Positions 1 to 10,368 of a DNA stretch of 64,000 nt are shown here, in pieces. Position 1 is the stretch's first letter; each line of letters starts with the position of its first letter. The translations under genes and the position numbers were made by a program. This stretch comes from Shewanella avicenniae (GTDB lineage Bacteria; Pseudomonadota; Gammaproteobacteria; Enterobacterales; Shewanellaceae), in the NCBI RefSeq assembly GCF_017354945.1, contig NZ_CP071503.1:310001-374000 (forward strand), given 5' to 3'. Under the pieces are notes generated by a model. That model saw only the letters and a program-made list of their open reading frames with translations. It did not search any database and was not told the origin of the DNA.

Positions 1-1192
1 CAAACGCAGCGGCGGTGGCTTCGGGGGCTTGATAGTATTCCCGCATCAAGCCCGGGCTTTTCACCAGCAGTTCACCCTCGGGTGTTTGCTTGATTTGGCA
101 ACCGAGGATTGGTTTACCCACAGTTCCGATTTTACTGGCATCAAATGGATGGTTGATGATCGAATAGGCACAGTTTTCGGTCATGCCCCAAGCTTCACAA
201 ATATCGAGGCCGATGCTGTGATACCACTCCACCAACGAAGGCGGGATCGGTGCCGAACCTGAACCGAGCAGCCGTACTTTATCCAAGCCCAAACCTTGAT
301 GGATTTTGCGTTTGACCAGCCAACCCAGCAGTGGGATTTTGAGTAAGGTTTGCAGCTTTTTGTAGCTACCGACTTTCTCAATAATGTTTTTCTGGAATAG
401 TGTCCACAGTCGCGGCACCGAGAAAAATACCGTTGGCCGCATCCGCTGCACATCGACTACAAAGGTTTCGAGACTTTCAACAAAGGCGACGGGGCAACCG
501 GCGTAGAACGACGAGCCTTCAATCGCGACCCGTTCGGTGATATGTGCCAGTGGCAAATAGGAGATCAGCCGGTCATTGTGGTCGGCTTTGAGATCGCGCA
601 CCACCGCCTTGCAAGTCCAGCTATAAGCACCAAAGGTTTGCACCGCGCCTTTCGGCTTGCCGGTTGAGCCTGAGGTGTAGATCAGCGTCATGACCTGATC
701 TTCTCTGGGCGATTCGACCTCTTTCAGTGGCGCGCCAAGATTCAGCAGTTGCAGCCATTGATATTGCGCGGGCATGGTCTCGTACGGCATCGCTAAGCGC
801 AGAATATCGCCGCCGACACCGGGCTCTTGGTCGGGCCAATGATCTAACTTGCCAACAAAAATCGCTTTCGCGCCACTGTGTTCCAGCACGTAGCGAATGG
901 TGTCGGAATTCGCCGTTGGGTAGATGGGCACACTGATGTAACCGCCGTACATCAGCGCTAAATCTGTGATAAACCATTCGGCGCAGTTTTTTGATAGCAG
1001 CGCGATTTTATCGCCGGCATTGTAACCGAGATGGCGTAATGCCCCAGCAATCTGCTGCACTGCGCTATACACCTGTTGAAAGGTGTAGTCTTTGTATTGA
1101 CCTCGAACCGGCTGGCGGAGGTAGATCTCATTACCTTGAGTAGATGCCCATTGACTCAACATATCGACCGGACTGCGGTAACTAGATGCCAT
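1..1192 (-). CDS. AMP-binding long-chain acyl-CoA ligase, C-terminus cut by window edge
   Basis: The reading frame is open from an ATG at 1192 down to base 1, giving about 397 residues with no stop, so the gene runs off the left edge. It carries the adenylate-forming signature YTSGSTGKPKG about 185 residues in and the later motif GMTEN, as in fatty-acyl-CoA ligases of the COG1022 type. Such enzymes activate fatty acids with ATP and CoA at the cytoplasmic membrane. The missing end would hold the C-terminal lid domain. In Shewanella an AMP-binding gene sits near ridA-spoT, which fits (from memory). The family call is firm. The chain-length preference cannot be read from the sequence. Confidence 0.88.
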   Translation of the reverse strand, partial: MASSYRSPVDMLSQWASTQGNEIYLRQPVRGQYKDYTFQQVYSAVQQIAGALRHLGYNAGDKIALLSKNCAEWFITDLALMYGGYISVPIYPTANSDTIRYVLEHSGAKAIFVGKLDHWPDQEPGVGGDILRLAMPYETMPAQYQWLQLLNLGAPLKEVESPREDQVMTLIYTSGSTGKPKGAVQTFGAYSWTCKAVVRDLKADHNDRLISYLPLAHITERVAIEGSSFYAGCPVAFVESLETFVVDVQRMRPTVFFSVPRLWTLFQKNIIEKVGSYKKLQTLLKIPLLGWLVKRKIHQGLGLDKVRLLGSGSAPIPPSLVEWYHSIGLDICEAWGMTENCAYSIINHPFDASKIGTVGKPILGCQIKQTPEGELLVKSPGLMREYYQAPEATAAAF

Positions 1193-1400
1193 AGGCGAGC
1201 CCCTTTTTTAAATTGTTATTGAGAGAAGTTAGCTGACTGACAGCATTCCCCCACAGCATGCTATCCGCCAAGAACGTTCTGTTTTTAATCAACAAAAGTT
1301 CTTCACCAAGTATGGAAGCCCAGCGCTTAGGCTGCAAATATTTATCGTGGTTTGTTCAGCTTGGAAGAGATAAAGCGGTGGGTTTGGGGCTGGATAAAAA

Positions 1401-1426
1401 CAAAAATGGACACCGAAGTGCCCATT
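1401..1426 (-). terminator. Rho-independent terminator after ridA
   Basis: Read on the minus strand, the arms AATGGGCAC and GTGTCCATT close a stable TTCG tetraloop with one G-U pair, followed by a T run. It lies 22 bp past the ridA stop and would end the gmk-rpoZ-spoT-ridA transcript. Confidence 0.8.
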
Positions 1427-1447
1427 CTTTATTGCATCGCGTGCAGC

Positions 1448-1831
1448 TTACAGTGCGGCAATCGCATCCATTTCAACCTGAACATCTTTTGGCAATTGCT
1501 TAACGCCAATCGCTGCGCGGGCTGGATATGGTTGGCTGAAGTAGCGGCCCATCACTTCGTTCACTTTGGCAAAGTTGGCCAAGTCGGTCATGAAGATATT
1601 TAACTTCACGATGTCGGCCAGCGAACCACCGGCAGCTTCACACACCGCTTTGAGGTTTTCAAACACTTGCACCACTTGGGTTTCAAAGTCTTCCCCGGCG
1701 ACTTCCATAGTGGCGGGCACTAATGGGATTTGACCAGAGAGGTACAAGGTTGAGCCAACTTGCACCGCTTGTGAGTAGGTACCGATAGCGGCGGGGGCTT
1801 TGTCAGTGACGATAATTTTTTTGTCTGCCAT
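1448..1831 (-). CDS. ridA: RidA family 2-iminobutanoate/2-iminopropanoate deaminase
   Basis: 127 residues, the normal RidA length. The sequence shows the family features LYLSGQIPL in the N-terminal half, NIFMTDL in the middle and the YPARAAIGV segment, whose arginine binds the imine/keto-acid carboxylate. RidA hydrolyses reactive enamine/imine intermediates released by PLP dehydratases such as IlvA. It acts as a cytosolic trimer. The gene starts 21 bp after the spoT stop and is probably co-transcribed with it. In E. coli trmH follows spoT, so this arrangement is a lineage trait. A clear terminator follows. Confidence 0.93.
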   Translation of the reverse strand: MADKKIIVTDKAPAAIGTYSQAVQVGSTLYLSGQIPLVPATMEVAGEDFETQVVQVFENLKAVCEAAGGSLADIVKLNIFMTDLANFAKVNEVMGRYFSQPYPARAAIGVKQLPKDVQVEMDAIAAL

Positions 1832-1851
1832 AACGCACGATTTCCTTGTTA

Positions 1852-3960
1852 TTACCTGTTTCGAGAGATGCGCAGCACTTCAGGCAATACCCGAATGCGA
1901 CGCATCACATTAGCCAGATGTACACGGTCGCTTACTGAAATCCGCAAATGGATCAGATAGACACGGCCATCGCGTTCTTCTGTACTGATATTGGAAATGT
2001 TGGAGCCTTCAGCTGCAATGATGCTGGTGACTTTAGCCAATACCCCTTGATGGTTCACAATCTCGATGCGAATGTTGGCTTGGTATTCCGCGCCTTCAAC
2101 AGTATCCCATTGCACCGGAATATATTTATCGGGCTCTGCTTGGTAACCACGAATGTTGGCGCAGTTTTCCATATGCACCACCAAGCCTTTACCAGGGCTG
2201 ACATAGGCGACGACCGCATCACCGGGGATCGGGCGACAGCAGTTACCAAAGGTGACCAACATGCCTTCGGCACCGCGAATTGGCATCAGTTTGCTGTCAT
2301 CATCGCTGTTACGCTTAGGATCGAGGTTTTCGCCTTTTAAACGCTGCGCAATTAACAAGCCCATGGCATTGCCGAGTCCGATATCTGCCAGCAGGCCATC
2401 AAAGGTCTCATGCTTGGTATCTTTCACCACGCGAGCAATCTGCTCTTCGGTAAAGCTTTCCAGTTTGGTGTCGCCTAATGCATGGTTGAGCAAGCGTCTG
2501 CCCAGTGCGACCGCTTCATCCTGCTTGAGGAACTTAAGCACTTGGCGGATTTTGCCGCGTGCTTTACCGGTAACCACAAAGTTAAGCCAAGCGGCATTCG
2601 GCTTAGCGCCTTTAGCAGTGATGATCTCAACGGTTTGGCCAGAAATTAGCGGTTGACTCAGTGGATACGCTTGACGATTTACCCTTGCTCCCACGCAGGT
2701 ATTGCCGACATCGGTATGCACTTCATAAGCAAAGTCGACCGGTGTTGCGCCCACGGGCAATTCAAGAATACGGCCATCAGGCGTGAACACGTATATTTCA
2801 TGCGGGAATAGCTCGGTTTTAACGCTTTCCACAAATTCAAATGATGACGAGGCGCTTTGTTGCAGCTCCAGCAAGCTTTGCATCCACTTACGGGCACGCA
2901 CTTGGGTGGTGGTGCTACCTGAGGCTTCACCGTTTTTATACATCCAGTGTGCTGCCACCCCTTTATCCGCCATTTGATCCATATCTTCGGTACGGATTTG
3001 CACTTCAACAGGCACGCCGCGCGGCCCAATCAAAGATGTATGCAGTGACTGATAGCCGTTGGCTTTGGGAATGGCAATATAATCTTTAAACCGCAGTGGC
3101 CGCGGCTTATACAAACCGTGCATGATACCGAGCACGCGATAACAAGTATCTATGCTGTCCACTATGATGCGAAACGCGTAGATATCCAGCACATCTTCAA
3201 ACTTCACGTCTTTCTGACGCATCTTGTTGTAGATGGAAAACAGGTTTTTCTCGCGCCCAGTAACTCGGCACGCCACTTTGGTTTCTTCTAAGCGACTGCG
3301 GATGCCGTTTTCAATGCTTTGAATAACTTCTTTGCGATTACCACTGGCGGTGCGCACTACCTCTTTGAGGACGCGATAACGCATGGGGTAATAGGCTTGA
3401 AAACCTAAGTCTTCCAGCTCAGTTTTGATATTGTGAATACCAAGACGGTTGGCAATCGGTGCGTAAATTTCCAGTGTCTCACGGGCAATCCGGCGACGTT
3501 TATCTGGACGCAAAGCGCCAAGGGTACGCATGTTATGGGTGCGGTCAGCCAGCTTGATCAAAATGACGCGAATATCTTGCGTCATGGCCAGCATCATTTT
3601 GCGAAAGTTTTCTGCTTGCGCTTCTTTCTTATCGCGAAACTTAATTTTATCGAGCTTAGATACCCCTTCCACCAACAAGGCCACTGATTCGCCAAACAGG
3701 TTGGCAAGGTCTTCTTGGGTAACATGGGTATCTTCAATGGTGTCGTGCAGCAGCGCTGCCATCAGCGTCTCATGATCGAGACGCATATCGGCAAGTATGT
3801 GTGCTACAGCTACCGGATGGGTGATATAGGGTTCACCACTCGTACGCATCTGCCCTTCATGGGCATCACGCGCCACCTGATAGGCCTGCTTGAGTAATTC
3901 AACCTGTTCCGGCGCTAAATAGGCGGTAGCGGCTTCTCTCAGACCTTCAAACAGATACAA
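1852..3960 (-). CDS. spoT: Bifunctional (p)ppGpp synthetase/hydrolase SpoT
   Basis: 702 residues, the standard SpoT length. The N-terminal HD hydrolase is intact: His48, then His72-Asp73 followed by EDT, with the downstream DRTHNMRT segment. The RelA/SpoT synthetase domain follows (residues about 230-350, [16 protein letters not shown]), then a TGS domain (about 385-450), a helical region with [10 protein letters not shown], and a C-terminal ACT domain. An active HD domain separates it from RelA. It makes and degrades ppGpp in the stringent response. It sits 27 bp downstream of rpoZ, the usual gammaproteobacterial order. Confidence 0.97.
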   Translation of the reverse strand: MYLFEGLREAATAYLAPEQVELLKQAYQVARDAHEGQMRTSGEPYITHPVAVAHILADMRLDHETLMAALLHDTIEDTHVTQEDLANLFGESVALLVEGVSKLDKIKFRDKKEAQAENFRKMMLAMTQDIRVILIKLADRTHNMRTLGALRPDKRRRIARETLEIYAPIANRLGIHNIKTELEDLGFQAYYPMRYRVLKEVVRTASGNRKEVIQSIENGIRSRLEETKVACRVTGREKNLFSIYNKMRQKDVKFEDVLDIYAFRIIVDSIDTCYRVLGIMHGLYKPRPLRFKDYIAIPKANGYQSLHTSLIGPRGVPVEVQIRTEDMDQMADKGVAAHWMYKNGEASGSTTTQVRARKWMQSLLELQQSASSSFEFVESVKTELFPHEIYVFTPDGRILELPVGATPVDFAYEVHTDVGNTCVGARVNRQAYPLSQPLISGQTVEIITAKGAKPNAAWLNFVVTGKARGKIRQVLKFLKQDEAVALGRRLLNHALGDTKLESFTEEQIARVVKDTKHETFDGLLADIGLGNAMGLLIAQRLKGENLDPKRNSDDDSKLMPIRGAEGMLVTFGNCCRPIPGDAVVAYVSPGKGLVVHMENCANIRGYQAEPDKYIPVQWDTVEGAEYQANIRIEIVNHQGVLAKVTSIIAAEGSNISNISTEERDGRVYLIHLRISVSDRVHLANVMRRIRVLPEVLRISRNR

Positions 3961-3987
3961 GTGGTACTACTCCCGATATCGTGAACC

Positions 3988-4275
3988 TTATAGAGAAGAA
4001 GAGTTGTGGCCTTCAGCGATTGCCGCAACCGCTGCGATTTCAGCAGCTTCACGCTCACGAACGCTTTGGCGCTCATCAGCTTCTAAAGTCTGAGCGTTAA
4101 CCAGACCCAGTTCGATTTCACGCAGTGCGATCACTGTTGGCTTGTCATTTTCTTCTTCAACAAGCGGATCTTTGCCTTGAACAGCGATCTGACGTGCGCG
4201 ACGTGCTGCAACCATGATCATGTCAAAACGGTTGCCGATCTGTTTAACGGCGTCTTCTACAGTTACGCGAGCCAT
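3988..4275 (-). CDS. rpoZ: RNA polymerase omega subunit
   Basis: The start was placed at the internal ATG at 4275, which gives the canonical N-terminus [19 protein letters not shown] and a 95-residue protein. The frame stays open 30 codons further upstream, but those codons run into the end of gmk and are not omega-like. Omega binds beta-prime, helps assemble RNA polymerase and forms part of one ppGpp site, which suits its place between gmk and spoT. The C-terminal tail is rich in Ala and Glu, as usual in this group. Confidence 0.95.
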   Translation of the reverse strand: MARVTVEDAVKQIGNRFDMIMVAARRARQIAVQGKDPLVEEENDKPTVIALREIELGLVNAQTLEADERQSVREREAAEIAAVAAIAEGHNSSSL

Positions 4276-4333
4276 GTGTTGGAACTCCAATGTGTTCGGT
4301 GAAAAAATGACGCAAAAGTGTACACGATGACTG

Positions 4334-4963
<630 letters not shown>

Positions 4964-5119
4964 TCAGTCTGCGTCAGCGGCCAGCAATGGCCAGAGCGAA
5001 AAATAGGGGCGATATTATAGTGCGCTGCGCAATAGTGCGCCAGTACCGCTGACAATTGCACGTAAATTCGTTAGGCTTGCCCAGATTTTCAAGCGAAGCA
5101 GAGTTACAGAGAGGACATC

Positions 5120-6208
5120 GTGTTGTTGAGATCGCTTATCTGTTTGAAAGGGTATGACCAAGGGCTGCGCCATCTGGCGATTAGTCTGGCAGTGTATTTG
5201 CTGATTATACTGCTTTGGGGCATTTCGATGAGTGGCGGCTTTGCGGCTGTGGTTGCGATAGTTCTTCTGCCGATTCTGCTTGCTTCTGCGTGGCGTCGTG
5301 TGCGCGATGCCGCCTGGCCACCGCTGATGACGGCGGTGGTGGTATTGCCGTGGCTGTTAATGTTGTCGGTCACATTGACCAGCACCACCGGCACTGTGCT
5401 TTACTGCGCGCTGATATTTGCTGCATTACTGCACGCTGGTTTGGCGTATCTTCCGAATGCGGTAGCCCAAGGCGCGCGTTCTCAACGCCATTATGTGCAG
5501 GGCTATTGCGGTCCGGTAGCGCTAGTTACTGCTAAAAGCATTCAACGCGTTGAACCGACGATTGGTGGTGCGAGTACAGTGGTAATCGATGATGACACTA
5601 ATGTTAGCGGATTCAACCAAGCACATGTCTCGGTCGATATTGACCCTGCTGGCGATGATAGCGTCGCGCAGTTACAGCAAAATCTGCAAGCCCTGGGGCA
5701 ATGGCTGATGCGCTATCGTATCGCTGCATTGGGTAGTGTGTTGCTGTTACTGGTGTTGAGCAGCATTGTGGGCTGGTGGTTAAGTCGTGAAGATGCCCCA
5801 GCAACACAATTGCCGGAGCAGCCAAGCGTTACCGCTGAAACACAGGTCGCGCGTGAAGTGGTCAAAATGCCTGATAATTTTAGTCTGATGCTTGAAGGCG
5901 ATAAGTTGATCCTGCAGTGGCTGGGTGATACCGATCAGCAAGGTCAGATGTGGCAACTGGCGATAGCTGCCGGTGACAAGCGTTGCGCTGAAATTGTGTT
6001 TAATGACGGCTCCCGCTACCGACCGATGCAGGTTGATGTTGTGGCGAATGGCGCAGTAGAAGCCAGCTTTAGTCCGCTCGATACAACCGCGATTGTAAAT
6101 GATGTGGCGATGCGTGGCAGCTTTACATTGTGTGGTTATGAGTTTGGCCTCAAAGGTAGCCAAGCTGCATTGCAGTCGAACGCCAGTTTTAGCCGATTAT
6201 TGAAATAG
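5120..6208 (+). CDS. Hypothetical multi-pass membrane protein
   Basis: I do not recognise a named family. The GTG at 5120 has a good ribosome site (GAGAGGAC) a few bases upstream. The 362-residue product has four hydrophobic stretches near residues 19-35, 40-58, 68-84 and 91-110, then a polar loop, a strong membrane segment near 203-222, and a hydrophilic C-terminal domain of about 135 residues with two cysteines that may be periplasmic. The stop is 15 bp before the start of the kinase-like gene, so the two probably share a transcript. No catalytic motif is visible. Confidence 0.75.
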   Translation: MLLRSLICLKGYDQGLRHLAISLAVYLLIILLWGISMSGGFAAVVAIVLLPILLASAWRRVRDAAWPPLMTAVVVLPWLLMLSVTLTSTTGTVLYCALIFAALLHAGLAYLPNAVAQGARSQRHYVQGYCGPVALVTAKSIQRVEPTIGGASTVVIDDDTNVSGFNQAHVSVDIDPAGDDSVAQLQQNLQALGQWLMRYRIAALGSVLLLLVLSSIVGWWLSREDAPATQLPEQPSVTAETQVAREVVKMPDNFSLMLEGDKLILQWLGDTDQQGQMWQLAIAAGDKRCAEIVFNDGSRYRPMQVDVVANGAVEASFSPLDTTAIVNDVAMRGSFTLCGYEFGLKGSQAALQSNASFSRLLK

Positions 6209-6223
6209 AGTGATATATCCGCC

Positions 6224-7312
6224 ATGTTGACCGATGTGCAGCAAATCCAACAAAAAATATTGCCACATTATCTGCCTGAGTCGCAGTTGGCTTGTGCTGC
6301 GTTGACGGTTGTACCGCTAGGTAATGGCCACATCAATCAGACGTGGTTAGTGCGCACCATGCAGCAGGCGTTTGTGCTGCAGCAGATTAATACCCAGGTC
6401 TTTCCAGCGCCTTGGGCGGTGGTCGAAAATGCGGATCTGATAGCACGTCATCTGCAGCAACAGCAGCAAGTAGGCAGCTACGCACTGCAAATCACCACGC
6501 CTGTTCGTACGCTGGACAATGCCCTAGCTGTCGACGATGCCGAACTTGGTTTTTGGCGCGCAATATCGTGTATCTCTGATAGTCACAGTATTGAGCAGAT
6601 GCGCAATCCCGAACAAGCGCGGCAAACGGCGTTTGCTTTTGGCAGCTTTGCGGCGGCAATGGCGGAATTTGATGCCAAGCAACTGCAAGAAACCATTGGT
6701 GATTTTCGTAATTTAGCCGCGCGGATGCGGCTGCTAACGCAACAAATTCAGCGCGATAGCCATCATCGGGTGGCGGATTGTCAGCAATGGCTGGATTTTG
6801 CCTTTTCGCAGCAGCACGTGTTGGCTGAAGTGGCGGAGATAGAAGCCAAACTGCCGCTACGCACCTGCCATAACGACACCAAAATTAACAACTTGCTGTT
6901 TGATACTCGCCAGCAACCCAGAGCGGTGGTGGATTTAGATACCTGCATGTCAGGCTATTTAATGTATGACTTCGGCGATATGGTACGTAGCTGTTGTGCT
7001 TCGGTCGCCGAGGATTCTACCTGCCTCAACGATATCAACCTTTTGCCCGACTACTTTGCCGCCATCAGCCAAGGCTGGTTACAGGCGTTAGCGCCCATGA
7101 TGACCCACGTAGAGCGCGACAGTCTGTGGTTGGGAGTGAAGGTGGTGACACTGATGTTGGCGGTGCGCTTTCTCACCGATTATCTTGCCGGAGATTGTTA
7201 TTTTCGTATTAGCCATGATGGTCATAATCTCGAACGTGCCATTAATCAATTTACCCTCTACCAACGCTTGTTGGAGCAAGAGTCGCAACTGCAGACGCTC
7301 ATTTGTAGTTGA
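6224..7312 (+). CDS. Aminoglycoside phosphotransferase-fold kinase, NahK-like
   Basis: 362 residues. It has the APH/choline-kinase catalytic loop CHNDTKINN (Asp218, Asn222) and the metal-binding segment VVDLDT followed by YDFGDMVR. The HNDTKINN...DLDT...DFGD wording resembles N-acetylhexosamine 1-kinases (NahK) more than antibiotic-resistance enzymes, so a small sugar or amino-sugar substrate is my inference. The N-terminal lobe has the glycine-rich PLGNGHINQTW. It is tightly linked to the preceding membrane protein. No sugar pathway genes surround it in this window, so the substrate remains open. Confidence 0.8.
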   Translation: MLTDVQQIQQKILPHYLPESQLACAALTVVPLGNGHINQTWLVRTMQQAFVLQQINTQVFPAPWAVVENADLIARHLQQQQQVGSYALQITTPVRTLDNALAVDDAELGFWRAISCISDSHSIEQMRNPEQARQTAFAFGSFAAAMAEFDAKQLQETIGDFRNLAARMRLLTQQIQRDSHHRVADCQQWLDFAFSQQHVLAEVAEIEAKLPLRTCHNDTKINNLLFDTRQQPRAVVDLDTCMSGYLMYDFGDMVRSCCASVAEDSTCLNDINLLPDYFAAISQGWLQALAPMMTHVERDSLWLGVKVVTLMLAVRFLTDYLAGDCYFRISHDGHNLERAINQFTLYQRLLEQESQLQTLICS

Positions 7313-7462
7313 TGAGCGCGGATTGAAAAATCGCTAACGTAATCGCTGGTTGATAAGTTTTTATGCAAAACTGGCGATTAAAAAATCGTATAAACCGATA
7401 AAAGATTGAATAACTTGGTGTGATTGATAGTCTAGAGACAGATTTTACACGGAGTTAACAAT

Positions 7463-8833
7463 ATGACGTTTGCTGAAGCGACCTCCGCGTTCGCCGCTTA
7501 TGCCTGGGGCCCACACATGCTGTTTTTGCTGGTGGGCGGCGGGCTTTTTTTCCTGTTTTATTCTGGTTTTGCGCCATTTCGTTACCTAAAACACGCTATC
7601 AATATTCTGCGGGGTAAATATGATGAACCCAATGCGGAAGGGCAGATCAGCCATCTCGGGGCTTTGTCGAGTGCCATGGCGGGTACGGTCGGGATGGGCA
7701 ATATTGGCGGTGTAGCCTTGGCGATGGTTGCCGGCGGACCGGGCGCGATATTTTGGATGTGGGTCAGTGCGATTGTGGGCATGGCGACCAAATTCTTTAC
7801 TTGTACCTTAGCGATTATGTATCGCGGTCATGACGATCAAGGCGTGGTACGCGGTGGCCCAATGTATATCATCACCGAAGGTTTAGGCCCAAAATGGAAA
7901 CCACTGGCAGTGTTCTTTGCGGTGGTGGGGATGATGGGCAACTTTCCGTTATTCAACACCAATCAGCTGGTGACCATTGTAAAAGAGTGGGTGGTGTTAG
8001 GGCCTGATAACATGGGCACTGGTGGCGCGTCAGACCACTTTTGGCTGCAGCTCGGCCTTGGTGCCATCATCATGGTGGTAGTGGGCAGCGTGGTGCTTGG
8101 TGGTATTACGCGAATTGCGGCGGTTGCCACTAAAGCGGTGCCGACCATGATTGTGATTTATGTTGGCTGTGCTGTGTATGTAATCGGTTCGCATATCGAG
8201 CAAGTGCCCGGTTATTTAGCCCAGATTGTGACCGATGCTTTCTCGATGAAATCTGTCGCAGGTGGCATTCTCGGTACCTTATTGATTGGGGTAAAGCGCG
8301 CGGCATTTTCCAATGAAGCGGGGATCGGCACTGAAGTGATGGCGCACGGCAGTGCGAAAACTGCCCAGCCGGTCAAAGAGGGCTTGGTGGCCATGTTAGG
8401 CCCTGCGATTGATACCCTACTAGTGTGTACGGCAACGGCGCTGATTATTCTGATCTCTGGCGTATGGCAACAAGGTGGCGTCGATGGCATCAGCCTGTCG
8501 AGCCGCGCCTTTGAGGAAACTATGCCGGGTGTCGGCCCTTACCTGCTGCTGTTGTGCGTGGTGTTCTTTGCGATTACCACCATCATCACCCAAGCATTTT
8601 ATGGCAGTCAGTGTTTCCGCTTCCTGTGTGGCAGCCGTTATGTGCCCTTGTATCAAAGCTTCTTTTTGCTAACAATTTTGTTTGCGGCAACGACCAGTTT
8701 GAACAATGTCGTCAATCTGATTGATGGGGCTTATGCCTTGATGGCGATACCGACGATGATTTCTGCGGTATTATTGGCTCCTAAGGTAAAAGTGGCCGCT
8801 AAGCAATATTTTGCCAGCTTGAAACAGCAATGA
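7463..8833 (+). CDS. Sodium:alanine symporter family protein (AGCS)
   Basis: 456 residues with many hydrophobic segments. The N-terminal part holds the AGCS signature GTVGMGNIGGVALAMVAGGP, and the middle holds GIGTEVMAHGSAKT, both typical of sodium-coupled alanine/glycine carriers. It would import small neutral amino acids across the inner membrane using the sodium gradient, a common trait in marine bacteria. It starts about 150 bp after the kinase gene, so it may have its own promoter. Alanine versus glycine preference cannot be told from the sequence. Confidence 0.92.
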   Translation: MTFAEATSAFAAYAWGPHMLFLLVGGGLFFLFYSGFAPFRYLKHAINILRGKYDEPNAEGQISHLGALSSAMAGTVGMGNIGGVALAMVAGGPGAIFWMWVSAIVGMATKFFTCTLAIMYRGHDDQGVVRGGPMYIITEGLGPKWKPLAVFFAVVGMMGNFPLFNTNQLVTIVKEWVVLGPDNMGTGGASDHFWLQLGLGAIIMVVVGSVVLGGITRIAAVATKAVPTMIVIYVGCAVYVIGSHIEQVPGYLAQIVTDAFSMKSVAGGILGTLLIGVKRAAFSNEAGIGTEVMAHGSAKTAQPVKEGLVAMLGPAIDTLLVCTATALIILISGVWQQGGVDGISLSSRAFEETMPGVGPYLLLLCVVFFAITTIITQAFYGSQCFRFLCGSRYVPLYQSFFLLTILFAATTSLNNVVNLIDGAYALMAIPTMISAVLLAPKVKVAAKQYFASLKQQ

Positions 8834-8859
8834 GCGATTAGCAAAGTTATGGAGGACGG

Positions 8860-9558
8860 GTGAACGCACATTACAGCCAGTTTGATTGGATCGTATTTGA
8901 TGCTGATGAAACGCTGTTCCATTTTGATGCGCTACGTGGCTTGCAGCTGACCTTTGCTGCCTACGGTTTTGACTTCTCCCATGCTGAATTTGACCGCTAT
9001 AAAGCGGTCAATATTGCCCTATGGCAGGCCTATGAACGGGGTGAGGTGGTTGCCGCAGAAGTGCAAGTGCAACGGTTTGAATATTGGGGAAATTTGCTGA
9101 ACCAACCCCCAATGAGTTTGAATCAGCACTATCTACGCACCATGGGCGAAATCTGCGAGATGCTGCCTGGTGCCGCCTCGTTACTGACCCGTTTAGCCGG
9201 TAAAGTGAGACTTGGGATTATCACCAACGGTTTTGCTTCACTGCAGCCGGTGCGACTAGAGCGGATGGGCATTACCGATATTATTGATTTGCTGGTGGTG
9301 TCTGAGCTGGTTGGGGTGGCTAAACCGGAGCAGGGCATCTTCGACTACGCGCTAAAGCAAATGGGCGATGTCGCAGCCGAGCGCGTGTTAATGGTGGGCG
9401 ATAATCTCTATACCGATATTAAAGGCGGCAACAATGCAGGGATGAAGACTTGCTGGCTCAATAATGGTAATTACCCGCTACCCGATGATGTAGCGCCGAC
9501 TTGGGTTGTGCCGAGTATGCACCATCTCGAGCGGTTGCTGTTTCCGGTAGAAGATTGA
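8860..9558 (+). CDS. yjjG: HAD-family pyrimidine 5'-nucleotidase YjjG
   Basis: 232 residues starting at a GTG with a GGAGG site eight bases upstream. HAD motif I is FDADETLFHFD (nucleophile and acid Asp), motif II is ITNGF, the lysine of motif III is in VAKPEQGIFDYAL, and motif IV is MVGDNLYTDIKGG. YjjG-type enzymes dephosphorylate UMP, dUMP and dTMP and clear non-canonical pyrimidine nucleotides. The gene follows the symporter after 26 bp and is closed by a strong terminator shared with ccmE. Confidence 0.92.
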   Translation: MNAHYSQFDWIVFDADETLFHFDALRGLQLTFAAYGFDFSHAEFDRYKAVNIALWQAYERGEVVAAEVQVQRFEYWGNLLNQPPMSLNQHYLRTMGEICEMLPGAASLLTRLAGKVRLGIITNGFASLQPVRLERMGITDIIDLLVVSELVGVAKPEQGIFDYALKQMGDVAAERVLMVGDNLYTDIKGGNNAGMKTCWLNNGNYPLPDDVAPTWVVPSMHHLERLLFPVED

Positions 9559-9616
9559 TACCGATTTGTGCCTCTTCCTTATGTAAAAAATCATGTAAAA
9601 AGTCATGCACAAAATC

Positions 9617-9645
9617 AAAAGCCCCATACATCTGATGGGGCTTTT
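9617..9645. terminator. Bidirectional terminator between yjjG and ccmE
   Basis: Perfect 11-bp arms AAAAGCCCCAT and ATGGGGCTTTT around a 7-base loop give a T run in both directions, so it can stop both convergent transcripts. Confidence 0.9.
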
Positions 9646-9676
9646 GGTATTTGGCGCTAGCAGTTAGACAGCGATA

Positions 9677-10162
9677 TTAGCCGCCAGACTTTTGTGCTTC
9701 AGTGTACTGCATTTTCTGATGGTCTTGACCCATCGCCGCAGCAACTTCTGGTGGCATGTAGTTTTCATCATGCTTTGCCAGTACTTCGGTCGCTTCCAGT
9801 TGGCCTGGACCCACCAAAACACCTTGTGCAACAACGCCTTGCCCTTCGCGGAACAAGTCTGGCAGCAAGTCATCAAAAGTCACCGTAACTTGGCCGCCTG
9901 CTGCATCATGTACATTAAAGCTAATGTGCAGACTCTTAGGATCGCGCACCAATGAACCTTCAGTCACCATACCGCCGATACGGATACGATCGCCCACTTT
10001 TGGCTTAACACCGGTATCCACTTTACCGTTAACGATTTCAGATGGGGTGTAAAACAGGTTCAAGTTAGAGTTCAGTGCGTACAGCAACAGTGAAGCCACT
10101 GCGGCAACCCCAACAACTAATGTGCTTGCGAGCACTAATCTCTTTTTGCGTCTTGCGTTCAT
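9677..10162 (-). CDS. ccmE: Cytochrome c maturation haem chaperone CcmE
   Basis: 161 residues. After a short basic N-terminus comes one membrane anchor (about 9-28), then the periplasmic OB-fold domain. The haem-binding segment [12 protein letters not shown] is intact, with His131 as the covalent haem ligand and Tyr135 as axial ligand. CcmE takes haem from CcmC and hands it to the CcmF/H ligation complex. It is last in ccmABCDE and overlaps ccmD by 4 bp. A Pro-rich tail runs to the terminator. Confidence 0.96.
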   Translation of the reverse strand: MNARRKKRLVLASTLVVGVAAVASLLLYALNSNLNLFYTPSEIVNGKVDTGVKPKVGDRIRIGGMVTEGSLVRDPKSLHISFNVHDAAGGQVTVTFDDLLPDLFREGQGVVAQGVLVGPGQLEATEVLAKHDENYMPPEVAAAMGQDHQKMQYTEAQKSGG

Positions 10163-10368
10163 TCTTTCGCACTCCGATGTTGTGCCAAACGTTGCTCACG
10201 CTTAGCTTTAGCCGCAATCTCTTTTAAGACTCGACCTTTGCGAGTCATGGTAAAACCGATCAAAATTGCCAGTGCGCCGTAGGCGACACCGTAAGACAGC
10301 CAGACATAAAAGCCATAGCCACCCATATTGAAAAAGTCAGAAACAGACTGAAATTGTGCTTGCATCAT
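10159..10368 (-). CDS. ccmD: Haem exporter small subunit CcmD
   Basis: 69 residues, a small single-span membrane protein. A hydrophobic segment (about residues 21-40) with the family's [12 protein letters not shown] wording is followed by a very basic cytoplasmic tail. CcmD bridges CcmABC and CcmE and is needed to release haem-loaded CcmE. It overlaps ccmC and ccmE by 4 bp each, so the three are translationally coupled. Confidence 0.92.
   Translation of the reverse strand: MMQAQFQSVSDFFNMGGYGFYVWLSYGVAYGALAILIGFTMTRKGRVLKEIAAKAKREQRLAQHRSAKE

Noticed and set aside
6224..7312. Aminoglycoside resistance gene
   Set aside because: The APH fold is present, but the motif wording is nearer to sugar kinases, and the gene sits in ordinary backbone DNA without mobile-element signs.
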